DNA from: Chryseobacterium pennipullorum
Lineage (GTDB): Bacteria; Bacteroidota; Bacteroidia; Flavobacteriales; Weeksellaceae
DNA: 64,000 bases
Assembly: GCF_003384725.1 (NCBI RefSeq)
Contig: NZ_QNVV01000005.1
Location: 1 to 64,000 of the forward strand
Direction: 5' to 3'
The notes under the pieces were generated by a model. The model had not been told where the DNA came from, did no database searches, and worked only from the letters and a program-made list of their open reading frames with translations. Below, one piece after another: positions 55,179 through 63,556 of this stretch (its first letter is position 1; the number at the start of each line of letters is the position of its first letter). The translations under genes were made by a program, and so were the position numbers.

Positions 55179-56570
55179 ATGGGAAATTTAAAACTAAAAG
55201 GAAAAGATATATTAAAACTGGGTTATCCCAATAACCAAAGCGTAAATGTAGCACTGGAGGTCATGAAAAGAAATTTTGCAACGAAAAATATTCACCACGT
55301 AAAATCTCTTTTAAAGGAAATCCTGCTGAATCCGGAAGAATTTGAAAAAGATCTGACTTTCGGACAAATCGCAGAAACCCTGCTTTCATCCAAAAAAACT
55401 GAAAAAAGAATGTTGAATTCGCAGCGTTCTTCATTTCAGATTTTTGGTAACAATATCTCAGAAGAGGCAAAAAATCAGTTGTATACTGCTTTGAAACTGC
55501 CTGTTTCTACTCAGGGAGCATTAATGCCTGATGCCCACAGCGGGTATGGACTTCCAATAGGAGGAGTTCTGGCAGTGGAAAATGCGGTAATCCCTTACGG
55601 AGTAGGAATGGATATTGGCTGTAGAATGAGCCTTAGTATTTTGGATACACCGGTTTCATATCTTGACGGAGCAAGAGATAAATATGAAAAAGCTCTTGCC
55701 GAACATACAAAATTCGGGATGTATGAAACCCATAAATCGCACATAGATCATGAGATCTTTGAAAGAGATACTTTTGATCTGATTCCGATCCTCAGAAGAT
55801 TAAAAGGAAAGGCTGTCAAACAAATGGGATCGTCGGGTGGCGGGAATCACTTTGTAGAATTCGGTGAAGTTGAAATTACTGAAGAAGATGAACAGATTGG
55901 GTTACCCAAAGGAAAATACCTTGGTATTCTTTCTCATAGTGGCTCAAGAGGGCTGGGAGCAGAAATTGCACAGTATTATTCAAGAGCGGCAACAGAGCAG
56001 TGCCCATTACCAAAGGAAGCGCAGCAGTTTGCATGGCTAGATCTAAGCACTCATCTTGGTTTGGAATACTGGACTGCTATGAATCTTGCGGGTGACTATG
56101 CTTCAGCTTGCCATGATGATATTCACAGGAGGCTTGTAAAAGCAGTCGGTGGAAGAGTCAAAGCCAGAATTGAAAATCATCACAACTTTGCCTGGAAAGA
56201 AATCCATAACGGTAAAGAAGTGATTGTTCACCGCAAAGGAGCAACACCTGCCAATGAAAATGAGTTGGGGATGATTCCAGGGTCTATGACAGCGAAAGGA
56301 TTTATTGTTCGCGGAAAAGGAAATCCGGAATCCCTTAATTCAGCATCACATGGCGCAGGAAGAGCCTATTCAAGAGGAGAATGCAGAAGCCTTTTTACTC
56401 AGTATGATATCAAAAAAGAGCTGAAACTGAAAAATGTTACACTCATGGGCGGAAATGCAGAAGAAGCGCCAATGGCTTACAAAGACATTCATGAAGTAAT
56501 GAATGCACAGAGTGAATTGGTAGACATCCTGGGAACATTCCAGCCGAGAATTGTGAGAATGGATAGATAA
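55179..56570 (+). CDS. rtcB: RtcB-family RNA ligase
   Basis: A 463-aa GTP- and Mn-dependent RNA ligase that joins 2',3'-cyclic phosphate or 3'-phosphate ends to 5'-OH ends. Metal and catalytic residues are all visible: MPDAHSGYGLPIGG, Cys148 in GMDIGCRMS, GGGNHFVEFG, LSHSGSRGLG, HHNFAW and the His391 in SHGAGRAYSRGE that is guanylylated. The ATG at 55179 is preferred; an upstream frame extends into the previous gene. The company of PrfH in the same operon places it with the RtcB2 group, known to repair cleaved rRNA, rather than with tRNA-splicing RtcB. RtcA and archease genes are absent. Confidence 0.95.
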   Translation: MGNLKLKGKDILKLGYPNNQSVNVALEVMKRNFATKNIHHVKSLLKEILLNPEEFEKDLTFGQIAETLLSSKKTEKRMLNSQRSSFQIFGNNISEEAKNQLYTALKLPVSTQGALMPDAHSGYGLPIGGVLAVENAVIPYGVGMDIGCRMSLSILDTPVSYLDGARDKYEKALAEHTKFGMYETHKSHIDHEIFERDTFDLIPILRRLKGKAVKQMGSSGGGNHFVEFGEVEITEEDEQIGLPKGKYLGILSHSGSRGLGAEIAQYYSRAATEQCPLPKEAQQFAWLDLSTHLGLEYWTAMNLAGDYASACHDDIHRRLVKAVGGRVKARIENHHNFAWKEIHNGKEVIVHRKGATPANENELGMIPGSMTAKGFIVRGKGNPESLNSASHGAGRAYSRGECRSLFTQYDIKKELKLKNVTLMGGNAEEAPMAYKDIHEVMNAQSELVDILGTFQPRIVRMDR

Positions 56571-56587
56571 ACAATGTAATACTTTAC

Positions 56588-56618
56588 AACCTTATAGGTT
56601 TCTAAAACCTATAAGGTT
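56588..56618. repeat. perfect palindrome inside the RtcB cassette
   Basis: AACCTTATAGGTTT-cta-AAACCTATAAGGTT, a perfect 14-bp inverted repeat with a 3-nt loop in the 78-nt gap between rtcB and the nucleotidyltransferase-like gene. There is no long T run, so it is not a typical terminator. Related shorter arms occur at 11790-11824. It may be a dispersed repeat or an RNA processing signal. Confidence 0.75.
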
Positions 56619-56648
56619 TTGAATGTTCAATTTAAAAAAATAAAAAAA

Positions 56649-57194
56649 ATGGGAGCACCCCACAATATAAAAAGATACGGTGAAGTCTGGCCGGACTACA
56701 GAATTCGGTGCGGACTTGAAATATTAGAAAAACTAAAACGTAAAGTCATACTATCAGGAGGCTGGGCATGGCATTTTATGTCAGAAAAAGGGCATACAGA
56801 ATACAAGCATGCTCATGACCACAAGGATATTGATGTTTTTGTAAAGAAAGAGAATATAGCAGAGGTGGTTATCATTCTTCAGCAGGAAGGGTTTCAGAAA
56901 GTATGGACCCGATATGATCATCTGCCGAGTGAAGAAAACTTTCGCAGGTATGAGAAAACGGTAGAATTGGAAAGCGAAAAATTCCACAGAATTACGATTG
57001 ATTTCTTTGAAAGGGATGATCTTGAAACTATAGAAGCTAATGGTTTTGCCGTTGTGAAACCTGACATTTTACTTTCATTTTACAGGAATATTCACTCCAG
57101 TGACAAATGCTGGGCAGTAATGGCTGCAAAAGATTTATTACAAAAGGGAATAGATCCTGTTGGACACCCTTTATTAAGCAAAATGCCAACATAA
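56649..57194 (+). CDS. minimal nucleotidyltransferase-like protein
   Basis: A 181-aa protein from the ATG at 56649 (MGAPHNIKRYGEVWPDYR). VILSGGWAWHFM around residues 34-45 followed by HDHKDIDVFV gives the G-G...h-D-h-D pattern of the polymerase-beta nucleotidyltransferase fold; the third carboxylate may be the Asp in RITIDFFERDD. The layout recalls the MNT/aminoglycoside-adenylyltransferase-like group. It lies 1 nt before prfH, so translation is coupled. A role in adding nucleotides to broken RNA ends before ligation, or in modifying a target, is inference from context. Confidence 0.78.
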   Translation: MGAPHNIKRYGEVWPDYRIRCGLEILEKLKRKVILSGGWAWHFMSEKGHTEYKHAHDHKDIDVFVKKENIAEVVIILQQEGFQKVWTRYDHLPSEENFRRYEKTVELESEKFHRITIDFFERDDLETIEANGFAVVKPDILLSFYRNIHSSDKCWAVMAAKDLLQKGIDPVGHPLLSKMPT

Positions 57195-57195
57195 A

Positions 57196-57894
57196 ATGGA
57201 AAAATTAATACAGATCACTTCAGGGAGAGGGCCTTTAGAATGTCAATGGGTTGTAGCCAAGGTTCTGAAGACCTTTCTTGAAGAGGCAAAACAAAATACA
57301 ATAGAATACGAAATCATTCATCGTGAAAACGGTGATGAAAACCTGACATTAAAATCAGTGACTTTACTTTTAAAAGGAGAAGAAGTAAACCTGTTTTTAA
57401 AAAACTGGCTGGGAAGCGTGTGCTGGATAGGAAAAAGTACATTCAGAAAACTACATAAAAGAAGCAATTGGTTTATCGGAATTTTTGAATTGGAAAATAT
57501 AAAAATGATAGATTTCAATGAAAAAGATATCCGGTTTCAGAGCGCGAGAAGCCAGGGGAGCGGAGGTCAAAATGTAAACAAAGTGAATACGGCTGTTCGT
57601 GCTACTCACATTCTTTCTAAAGAAACAGTGTTTGTGCAGGATTCCCGGTCACAGCTGGAAAATAAGAAACTATCTGTTATCAGATTAAAAGAAAAGGTAA
57701 TGGCAGTGTATATCCAGCAGCTGGAAAGAAAACTGAAAGACACCTGGTCTCTTCAGATGCAGGTAGAGCGTGGAAATCCGGTTCGTACATTTTCAGGAAC
57801 AGATTTTAAAAAGAATGACGAAGACAGGACATTCAAAAAACAAAGGAATGCCTTGAAAAATGAATTAAAAAACTACAAAAATGACCTTAACTAA
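57196..57894 (+). CDS. prfH: release factor homologue PrfH
   Basis: A 232-aa class I release-factor relative. The peptidyl-tRNA hydrolysis motif GGQ is at residues 123-125 in [18 protein letters not shown]. The first 110 residues form a short domain (ITSGRGPLECQWVVAKVLKT) instead of the codon-recognition domain of RF1/RF2, as in PrfH. Known PrfH proteins release peptide from ribosomes damaged in the 16S decoding centre, which RtcB then reseals. The ATG lies 1 nt after the nucleotidyltransferase-like gene. Confidence 0.92.
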   Translation: MEKLIQITSGRGPLECQWVVAKVLKTFLEEAKQNTIEYEIIHRENGDENLTLKSVTLLLKGEEVNLFLKNWLGSVCWIGKSTFRKLHKRSNWFIGIFELENIKMIDFNEKDIRFQSARSQGSGGQNVNKVNTAVRATHILSKETVFVQDSRSQLENKKLSVIRLKEKVMAVYIQQLERKLKDTWSLQMQVERGNPVRTFSGTDFKKNDEDRTFKKQRNALKNELKNYKNDLN

Positions 57895-58387
57895 AAGTAA
57901 ATATTATTTTGAAGCATTAGATTATTTTCCATTCAATCTTTCTGAGTGTATGGATGCTCTGAACTATGCTCTGTCTTATGAACCGGAAGATTCAGACAGC
58001 CTCTGCCTGATGGGCCGTATATACTCTGAAGTTCTTAAAGATTATGAAACTGCTAAAAATTTCTTTAACGAAGCACTGCAAAACAATATGGGAAATGTGA
58101 ATATCCCTAAATATTATATTGAATGTCTTTTGAATTATGAAGATTATGACGAAGCAGAAAAACTAATCGGCTTTGCTTATACTATCAAAGGAATTGATAA
58201 AGCTGATATTCTACGTTGCAAGGCACTTTTATGTGAAAGAAAAGAGGAATATTCCGAAGCGCTGGAACATTTAAAAAATGCTGAGAGATTTAGTTATTGC
58301 AAAGAAATGACCGCTACATTAAAAGAAAGAGAAAGATTCATCAGGAAAAAAATGCCAAAAATGGAAAAAGAAGAGAAGGTCATCTAG
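57881..58387 (+). CDS. TPR-like protein, last gene of the RtcB-PrfH cassette
   Basis: A 168-aa cytoplasmic protein made of helical pairs typical of tetratricopeptide repeats (MDALNYALSYEPEDSDSLCL, YSEVLKDYETAKNFFNEAL, YDEAEKLIGFAYTIKG, YSEALEHLKNAERF). It overlaps prfH by 14 nt in another frame, so it belongs to the same operon and is translationally coupled. Likely a scaffold or adaptor; the partner is unknown. Confidence 0.78.
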   Translation: MTLTKSKYYFEALDYFPFNLSECMDALNYALSYEPEDSDSLCLMGRIYSEVLKDYETAKNFFNEALQNNMGNVNIPKYYIECLLNYEDYDEAEKLIGFAYTIKGIDKADILRCKALLCERKEEYSEALEHLKNAERFSYCKEMTATLKERERFIRKKMPKMEKEEKVI

Positions 58388-58401
58388 ATCTTCTTTTTTT
58401 T
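58373..58401 (+). terminator. terminator of the RtcB-PrfH cassette
   Basis: AGAAG / CTTCT stem around the stop codon of the TPR gene followed by a long run of T (58395 onward). Confidence 0.6.
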
Positions 58402-58471
58402 TGCATAAAATTAATAAAATAGATCACAATGTTATGAATAATTTATAGATTTGCTGTAAATAAACAATTTT

Positions 58472-61060
58472 ATGAATAGAAAATTATTTTTACTTCCGGT
58501 TTCGGTAGTCTTTCTCTTTGCCTTTGGCAAAATGAATGCACAAAACGCTACAAAGCTTATTCTGGACTATTACCGGAAAAGTGGAAAATTGATTCAGAAG
58601 AACAGCAGCAGTGATAAAGTTGGAGTGATTGTTCTGAATGAAGATCCTTCAAAAAGCCTTGGAGCTACTGTTGTTTATGTACAGCAAACCTACGATGGCC
58701 TCAGGATATATAATGCTTTGGGAAAAGTAATTATAAAAGGTGATCAGATCATTTCTGAAAAGAATGACTTTAGCAGGAATATTTTAACAGCCGGTTCTTC
58801 ACAAAACGCAAAGAGGTTTACGGAAGATTTTATCAGACAAAAATTGGGACTCACCAAAATTTCAAAATTAGATTATTCATCTGATTTATATTTTGAGAAG
58901 AATGGAATGTATGTTCTTTCAAAAGAAATATTCGTTTCAGACGGAAATTCTGCAGATGTATGGCACGTTATTATGGATGCTGCGAGTGGCGAGATACTGA
59001 GTAAAGATAACATGACTCTTCATTGTAATTTTGAAAACAGTTCGGATTCTCATGGACCATCCTTTGACGTATCAGATGCCCATACGGAACAGCATCCCAT
59101 AAATTATAAAGCTGAGACTCCAGCTGGCGCAGCTAATCTGCTTTTACCTGGTAACGCTTCGTATAATATTTTTGCACTACCGGTGGAAGCGCCAACATTT
59201 GGAACCCGTACCATCGTCAATAATCCATGGGATCTGACAGCGTCTCCTGAAGGATGGCATTCTGATGGTACAAATAATTATACCATTACAAGAGGGAATA
59301 ACGTATATGCGTATTCGGATCAGGACAATGCCAATATCCCGGGATATTCTCCTGACGGGGGGAGTACTCTGAATTTTAATTATGCTTTTGCCGATGACCG
59401 GTATGCCGACCCATTTGCCTACAGGGACGCTGCCGTAACCAATTTATTTTATATGAACAATAAGATGCATGACCTATTTTATAAGTTCGGATTTACAGAA
59501 ACAGCAAGAAACTATCAAACCAATAATTTTACGAATGGAGGATTTGGTGGTGATGCGGTAAGAGCAGAAGCTTTTGATGGAAGTGGCCTGAATAATGCTA
59601 ATTTCAGCTCAGGATATGAAAGAATTACAACTGCAGGTGTGATTCAGGTTTTAGCCCCGAGAATGCAAATGTATCTGTATGACAGAACCCAGACCGCAGC
59701 TGATCCTATTGTAAGATACCAATACAATGCGCCGGCAACGGCAGTAAGCAGACCGAAAGTATTAACCGGTGGGGCTTCATTCGGGCCTATCTTTGGACCT
59801 CCTGTTACGGGAGATCTTGCCTTGTCTGTCCCCACCGATGCCTGTACGGCGCCTGCAGCAGGAAGTCTTACGAATAAAATTGCAATAATGACCAGTACGG
59901 GATGCGAGTATGGACTTAAAGTACTGAATGCACAAAATGCCGGTGCCATTGGAGTCATTGTATACAGGCCATCCACTGATACTCCGGCAAGCATGGGAGG
60001 AGGAACATCAGGAAACCAGGTAACGATTCCAGCCATAAATATAGGGAAAACAGAAGGTGAATTCATGGTGGCACAGCTGAATGGCGGTACGACAATGAAC
60101 GCTACCTTAAATGTTGATTTTAGCGGATTTAAGCATTCAAGCTTTGACAACGGGATTATAGCCCATGAGTACGGTCATGGAATTTCAAATCGGCTTACAG
60201 GACAGGGATACAGTTGTCTTTCAGCAGCAAATACAACTGAGCAGATGGGAGAAGGGTGGTCTGATTATTTTGCACTGATGCTAACCACGAGACCCGGTGA
60301 CACTTCTGCTGTTGCAAGAGGTGTAAGCACTTATCCAAAAGGCCAGCCTAGTACGGGAGAGGGAAACAGGCCGGCAAAATATTCTCCGGATTTTTCAATA
60401 AATGATTATACCTATGCGAGAACAAACACGGCAGTGATTCCCCATGGAGTCGGATTTATATGGGCAACCATGCTATGGGATCTTAGCTGGAAGTATATCG
60501 AAAAATATGGATATAACAGTGACGTCTTAGCCAGTACAACTTCAGGAAATGCCAAAGTCTTACAGCTGGTGATAGATGGACTTAAACTACAGGCCTGTAG
60601 CCCGACGTTTATTGACGGGCGAGATGCCATTCTTCAGGCTGATGCCGTTGGAAACGGAGGCGCAGACAAATGTATGATCTGGAAAGCTTTTGCCAAACGG
60701 GGGCTGGGAGTAAATGCTTCTGCCGGAGTAAAGACGGTGGCCAATGATCAGGTAGAAGATTTTACAGTTCCACAGGAATGCGATACTATTCTTGCAACCC
60801 AGGATGTTAAAACAGCTGATCACCAATTCATTGTATTCCCGAATCCAACCTATGATGAATTCTTTGTAGGAAATATCGATCAGTCCTCTAAAGAAGTTAA
60901 GATTAAAATGTTTGATATGTCTGGTAAGCTGTTGTTGTCTGATTCCAGGGAATCCGGTTCAAAAAAGGCCATTTCTACAAAAGGATTCCAGAAAGGAGTG
61001 TATATGGTTCACATTCAGCAGGGAGATAAAACACAGCTTGAAAAGCTGATCGTAAGATAA
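58472..61060 (+). CDS. M36 (fungalysin-type) metallopeptidase with PA and T9SS domains
   Basis: An 862-aa secreted protease. Signal peptide (MNRKLFLLPVSVVFLFAFGKMNAQ), FTP/PepSY-type propeptide (to about residue 190), M36 catalytic region with a protease-associated domain inserted (KIAIMTSTGCEYGLKVLNAQ around 480-545), zinc motif HEYGHGISNR near residue 564 and the Glu ligand in GEGWSDYFAL. The last 85 residues (IVFPNPTYDEFFVGN, KGVYMVHIQQGDKTQLEKLI) form a T9SS type A sorting domain. Monocistronic with a strong terminator. Substrate range unknown. Confidence 0.94.
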   Translation: MNRKLFLLPVSVVFLFAFGKMNAQNATKLILDYYRKSGKLIQKNSSSDKVGVIVLNEDPSKSLGATVVYVQQTYDGLRIYNALGKVIIKGDQIISEKNDFSRNILTAGSSQNAKRFTEDFIRQKLGLTKISKLDYSSDLYFEKNGMYVLSKEIFVSDGNSADVWHVIMDAASGEILSKDNMTLHCNFENSSDSHGPSFDVSDAHTEQHPINYKAETPAGAANLLLPGNASYNIFALPVEAPTFGTRTIVNNPWDLTASPEGWHSDGTNNYTITRGNNVYAYSDQDNANIPGYSPDGGSTLNFNYAFADDRYADPFAYRDAAVTNLFYMNNKMHDLFYKFGFTETARNYQTNNFTNGGFGGDAVRAEAFDGSGLNNANFSSGYERITTAGVIQVLAPRMQMYLYDRTQTAADPIVRYQYNAPATAVSRPKVLTGGASFGPIFGPPVTGDLALSVPTDACTAPAAGSLTNKIAIMTSTGCEYGLKVLNAQNAGAIGVIVYRPSTDTPASMGGGTSGNQVTIPAINIGKTEGEFMVAQLNGGTTMNATLNVDFSGFKHSSFDNGIIAHEYGHGISNRLTGQGYSCLSAANTTEQMGEGWSDYFALMLTTRPGDTSAVARGVSTYPKGQPSTGEGNRPAKYSPDFSINDYTYARTNTAVIPHGVGFIWATMLWDLSWKYIEKYGYNSDVLASTTSGNAKVLQLVIDGLKLQACSPTFIDGRDAILQADAVGNGGADKCMIWKAFAKRGLGVNASAGVKTVANDQVEDFTVPQECDTILATQDVKTADHQFIVFPNPTYDEFFVGNIDQSSKEVKIKMFDMSGKLLLSDSRESGSKKAISTKGFQKGVYMVHIQQGDKTQLEKLIVR

Positions 61061-61086
61061 AAACTCTGTTGAACAGGATACAAAAT

Positions 61087-61120
61087 AAAAAATAAGCTTT
61101 CCAAAGAAAGCTTATTTTTT
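61087..61120. terminator. bidirectional terminator
   Basis: AAAAAATAAGCTTTC-caaa-GAAAGCTTATTTTTT between the M36 peptidase gene and the convergent cytochrome gene, overlapping the cytochrome stop codon. Confidence 0.88.
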
Positions 61121-61399
61121 ATTTACAGAAATCAGATAATCGTAAACCATTTGATGCTGGTCATCATTAAGCTTGGCTTTTGGAGCCATACGGTTTAACG
61201 TTTTGATCCATCCCTGGTTGTCATGCTTGGTAGGTTCAGGCAGTTTGTGGCATTTTGCACAAGAGTTTTCAAAAATTGTTTTTCCCTGAGCCAGCTGTTC
61301 GGATGCCGTGTACTTGGGACCTGTTACAGCTGTGCTTTTCGGACCACAGGATACAAGAAATGCCGATGCTGCGATACTCGTTAAAATTAATTTTTTCAT
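61112..61399 (-). CDS. c-type cytochrome lipoprotein, copy 2
   Basis: A 95-aa protein with a lipoprotein signal (MKKLILTSIAASAFLVSC), one haem site CAKCH in FENSCAKCHKLPEP and the axial Met in RMAPKAKLND. It is a close paralogue of the gene 24 nt upstream, from which it differs mainly at the N-terminus. It is probably attached to the outer or inner membrane on the periplasmic side. Electron partner unknown. Confidence 0.88.
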   Translation of the reverse strand: MKKLILTSIAASAFLVSCGPKSTAVTGPKYTASEQLAQGKTIFENSCAKCHKLPEPTKHDNQGWIKTLNRMAPKAKLNDDQHQMVYDYLISVNKK

Positions 61400-61422
61400 A
61401 CCGTATTATTTTTGTTTGATCT

Positions 61423-61716
61423 TTATTTTTTCCCAGAAACAATATAATCGTATACCCACTGATGCTGCTCATCGGTCAGCTTTGCCTTTGGAGCCATTGA
61501 ATTCATGATGCCTACCCACTGTACAGGATTGTGCGAAGCCGGATCCGGAAGTTTGTGACATTTACCACATGAATTTTCAAAAATCGTTTTTCCCTGGGCA
61601 ATCTGCTCTGCTGTGGAAAACGCCGTTCCAGGAATAGCGGGAGCCGTTGAAGCTTGCGGTGTACAGGAAACTAACAGGATAAATGTGAATAATGCCGCAG
61701 CAATGAGTTTTTTCAT
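61423..61716 (-). CDS. c-type cytochrome lipoprotein, copy 1
   Basis: A 97-aa protein from the ATG at 61716, with the lipoprotein signal MKKLIAAALFTFILLVSC, haem site CGKCH in FENSCGKCHKLPDP and axial Met in SMAPKAKLTD. The longer frame up to 61869 runs into the divergent meaB leader and is not supported. It shares the signal type, the EQIAQGKTIFENSC block and the haem site with the downstream copy, so the pair arose by tandem duplication. Confidence 0.9.
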   Translation of the reverse strand: MKKLIAAALFTFILLVSCTPQASTAPAIPGTAFSTAEQIAQGKTIFENSCGKCHKLPDPASHNPVQWVGIMNSMAPKAKLTDEQHQWVYDYIVSGKK

Positions 61717-61911
61717 TTTTCTTATTATTGTTGAATAACAAATGTAATCAATTCCACAGGCCGCTGATACAGAGCGATGTATTTTTAATTTAGAAGAAAT
61801 AAAAATTAAAAATTGACGAATAATGAATCCAAAAAGACACGTTGTTATTTTTCTGAGCTCATTCCTCACTGGCTATTGATCATTCGCTTTTTAATTATTA
61901 ATTTTGAAACA

Positions 61912-62898
61912 ATGAAATTTTCTACAGAAGAGTTAATAGCGGGAATACGGTCAGGGAATAAACGTCTGATCGCAAAAGCTATTACACTGGCTGAAAGTAA
62001 AAAAGCAGAGCATAGATTACAGGCGGAAGAACTTCTGAAAAAAATAATGCCTTTCACGGGCCACTCTGTTCGGGTAGGGGTGACCGGAGTTCCTGGTGCA
62101 GGAAAATCAACTTTTATAGAGAACTTCGGCAGGCTTGCTATTGCTGAAGGTAAAAAAGTCGCTGTCCTGGCTATTGATCCCAGTTCATCCCTTAATAAAG
62201 GAAGTATTTTGGGTGATAAAACAAGAATGGAAGAACTGGCCAGGGAAGAAAATGCATTTATCCGGCCTTCCCCGAGTTCCGGATTTCTAGGAGGTGTTGC
62301 CAATACCACTTTTGAAACCATGATGATCTGTGAAGCCGCCGGATACGATTATATTTTAATAGAAACCGTTGGAGTGGGACAGTCAGAAGTTCTGGTCGCA
62401 GATATTACTGACGTTTTCCTCTTTCTTAAAATTATTGGAGGCGGTGATGAACTTCAGGGAATAAAACGTGGAATAATGGAAATGGTAGACCTTATTTTTA
62501 TTAATAAGGTGGATCAGGACAATTTGCAGAAAGCTAAAAATACCAGATTAGAACTCAAAAGAGCTCTGGACTTTATTCCACCCAAGGAAAAAGGCTGGAA
62601 GATTCCTGTTTTATTGGGGTCAGCCCTTCATAATGAAGGACTGCAGGAAATTTATGATACGATCAGTGAATTTATCGGGCTTAAAAAGAAAACCGGCCGT
62701 TTTGATGAGGTACGAACCCAACAGGCTGAAAAACGTTTCGAGTATTGGGTTCAGGAATATATCTTATCCCTGATGAAAAAAAGTAATTCTGTGGAAGAAG
62801 CCTATCTGATGCATAAAAAAAATGCTTCAGAAATGGTTTCCAATCCAAGTACTGAAGCAAAATTATTTGTAGAAAAATTCTTATCTGATCAAAAATAG
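61912..62898 (+). CDS. meaB: methylmalonyl-CoA mutase-associated GTPase MeaB
   Basis: A 328-aa G3E GTPase (ArgK family). Walker A GVPGAGKSTF, the metal/G2 segment AIDPSSSLNKG, Walker B/G3 ETVGVGQSEV and the base-recognition NKVD are all present. MeaB loads and protects the adenosylcobalamin of methylmalonyl-CoA mutase. The mutase gene scpA is 8.5 kb upstream on the same strand. Start at the ATG 61912 (MKFSTEELIAGIRSGN) rather than the longer frame. Confidence 0.93.
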   Translation: MKFSTEELIAGIRSGNKRLIAKAITLAESKKAEHRLQAEELLKKIMPFTGHSVRVGVTGVPGAGKSTFIENFGRLAIAEGKKVAVLAIDPSSSLNKGSILGDKTRMEELAREENAFIRPSPSSGFLGGVANTTFETMMICEAAGYDYILIETVGVGQSEVLVADITDVFLFLKIIGGGDELQGIKRGIMEMVDLIFINKVDQDNLQKAKNTRLELKRALDFIPPKEKGWKIPVLLGSALHNEGLQEIYDTISEFIGLKKKTGRFDEVRTQQAEKRFEYWVQEYILSLMKKSNSVEEAYLMHKKNASEMVSNPSTEAKLFVEKFLSDQK

Positions 62899-62901
62899 GG
62901 A

Positions 62902-63450
62902 TTAAGGATTGTCTGTTTCCTGTTTAACCACTCTTTTGGAAACGTAGCCACTATAGGTGATAGGCTGCCTGTCGTTACTTCGTATATAAACAAATGCTTT
63001 ACCGTTGGTAAAAATTTCAATATTGATCTCGTCAACATTTTTTACATCATTAGGTTTGATCATTACCATCCATTTCCCTTTCTTACTTTGAGACGGCTTC
63101 ACACTAAAATCTTTTGAAGTAAACCTGTAGCTGTTACTGCTGGTATCACCGTAGCTCGGATTGAATACTCTTCCGAAATAAGGAAGGACCACTTCCAGGT
63201 TGGTTTTACTCATTTCTATTGTATAATTTCCATTGAGATCCAGCATTCTTGCAGCCGTGGAATTCGGTATGGAGTTCATTACATTAATTACATCATAATT
63301 CATAGGATTAGCTCGCTGCGCATGAAATGTGAAGTCCTGTGAATTCACCAGCGCATCCACTGTTTTTGAATCTGCAGAACCTTGGGATGCACAGCTCTGA
63401 AAAAAGAACAGAAATCCAAAAAACATTATAAGGGAAATATACTTTTTCAT
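62902..63450 (-). CDS. DUF4251 lipoprotein
   Basis: A 182-aa lipoprotein (MKKYISLIMFFGFLFFFQSC). The mature sequence (DFTFHAQRANPM, GNYTIEMSKTNLEVVLPYFGRVFNPSYG, KDFSVKPSQSKKGKWMVMIKP) matches the DUF4251 group of Bacteroidetes, whose function is unknown. It converges on meaB with only 3 nt between stop codons. Confidence 0.85.
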   Translation of the reverse strand: MKKYISLIMFFGFLFFFQSCASQGSADSKTVDALVNSQDFTFHAQRANPMNYDVINVMNSIPNSTAARMLDLNGNYTIEMSKTNLEVVLPYFGRVFNPSYGDTSSNSYRFTSKDFSVKPSQSKKGKWMVMIKPNDVKNVDEINIEIFTNGKAFVYIRSNDRQPITYSGYVSKRVVKQETDNP

Positions 63451-63556
63451 GATTGAGATAATTATTCAAAATAAACAGCAAAATGTATGCAAATATATTC
63501 GTTCTGAGATATTTTGGAATAAAAATTGTTAAGGTTGACTTATTAACACTCAAACT

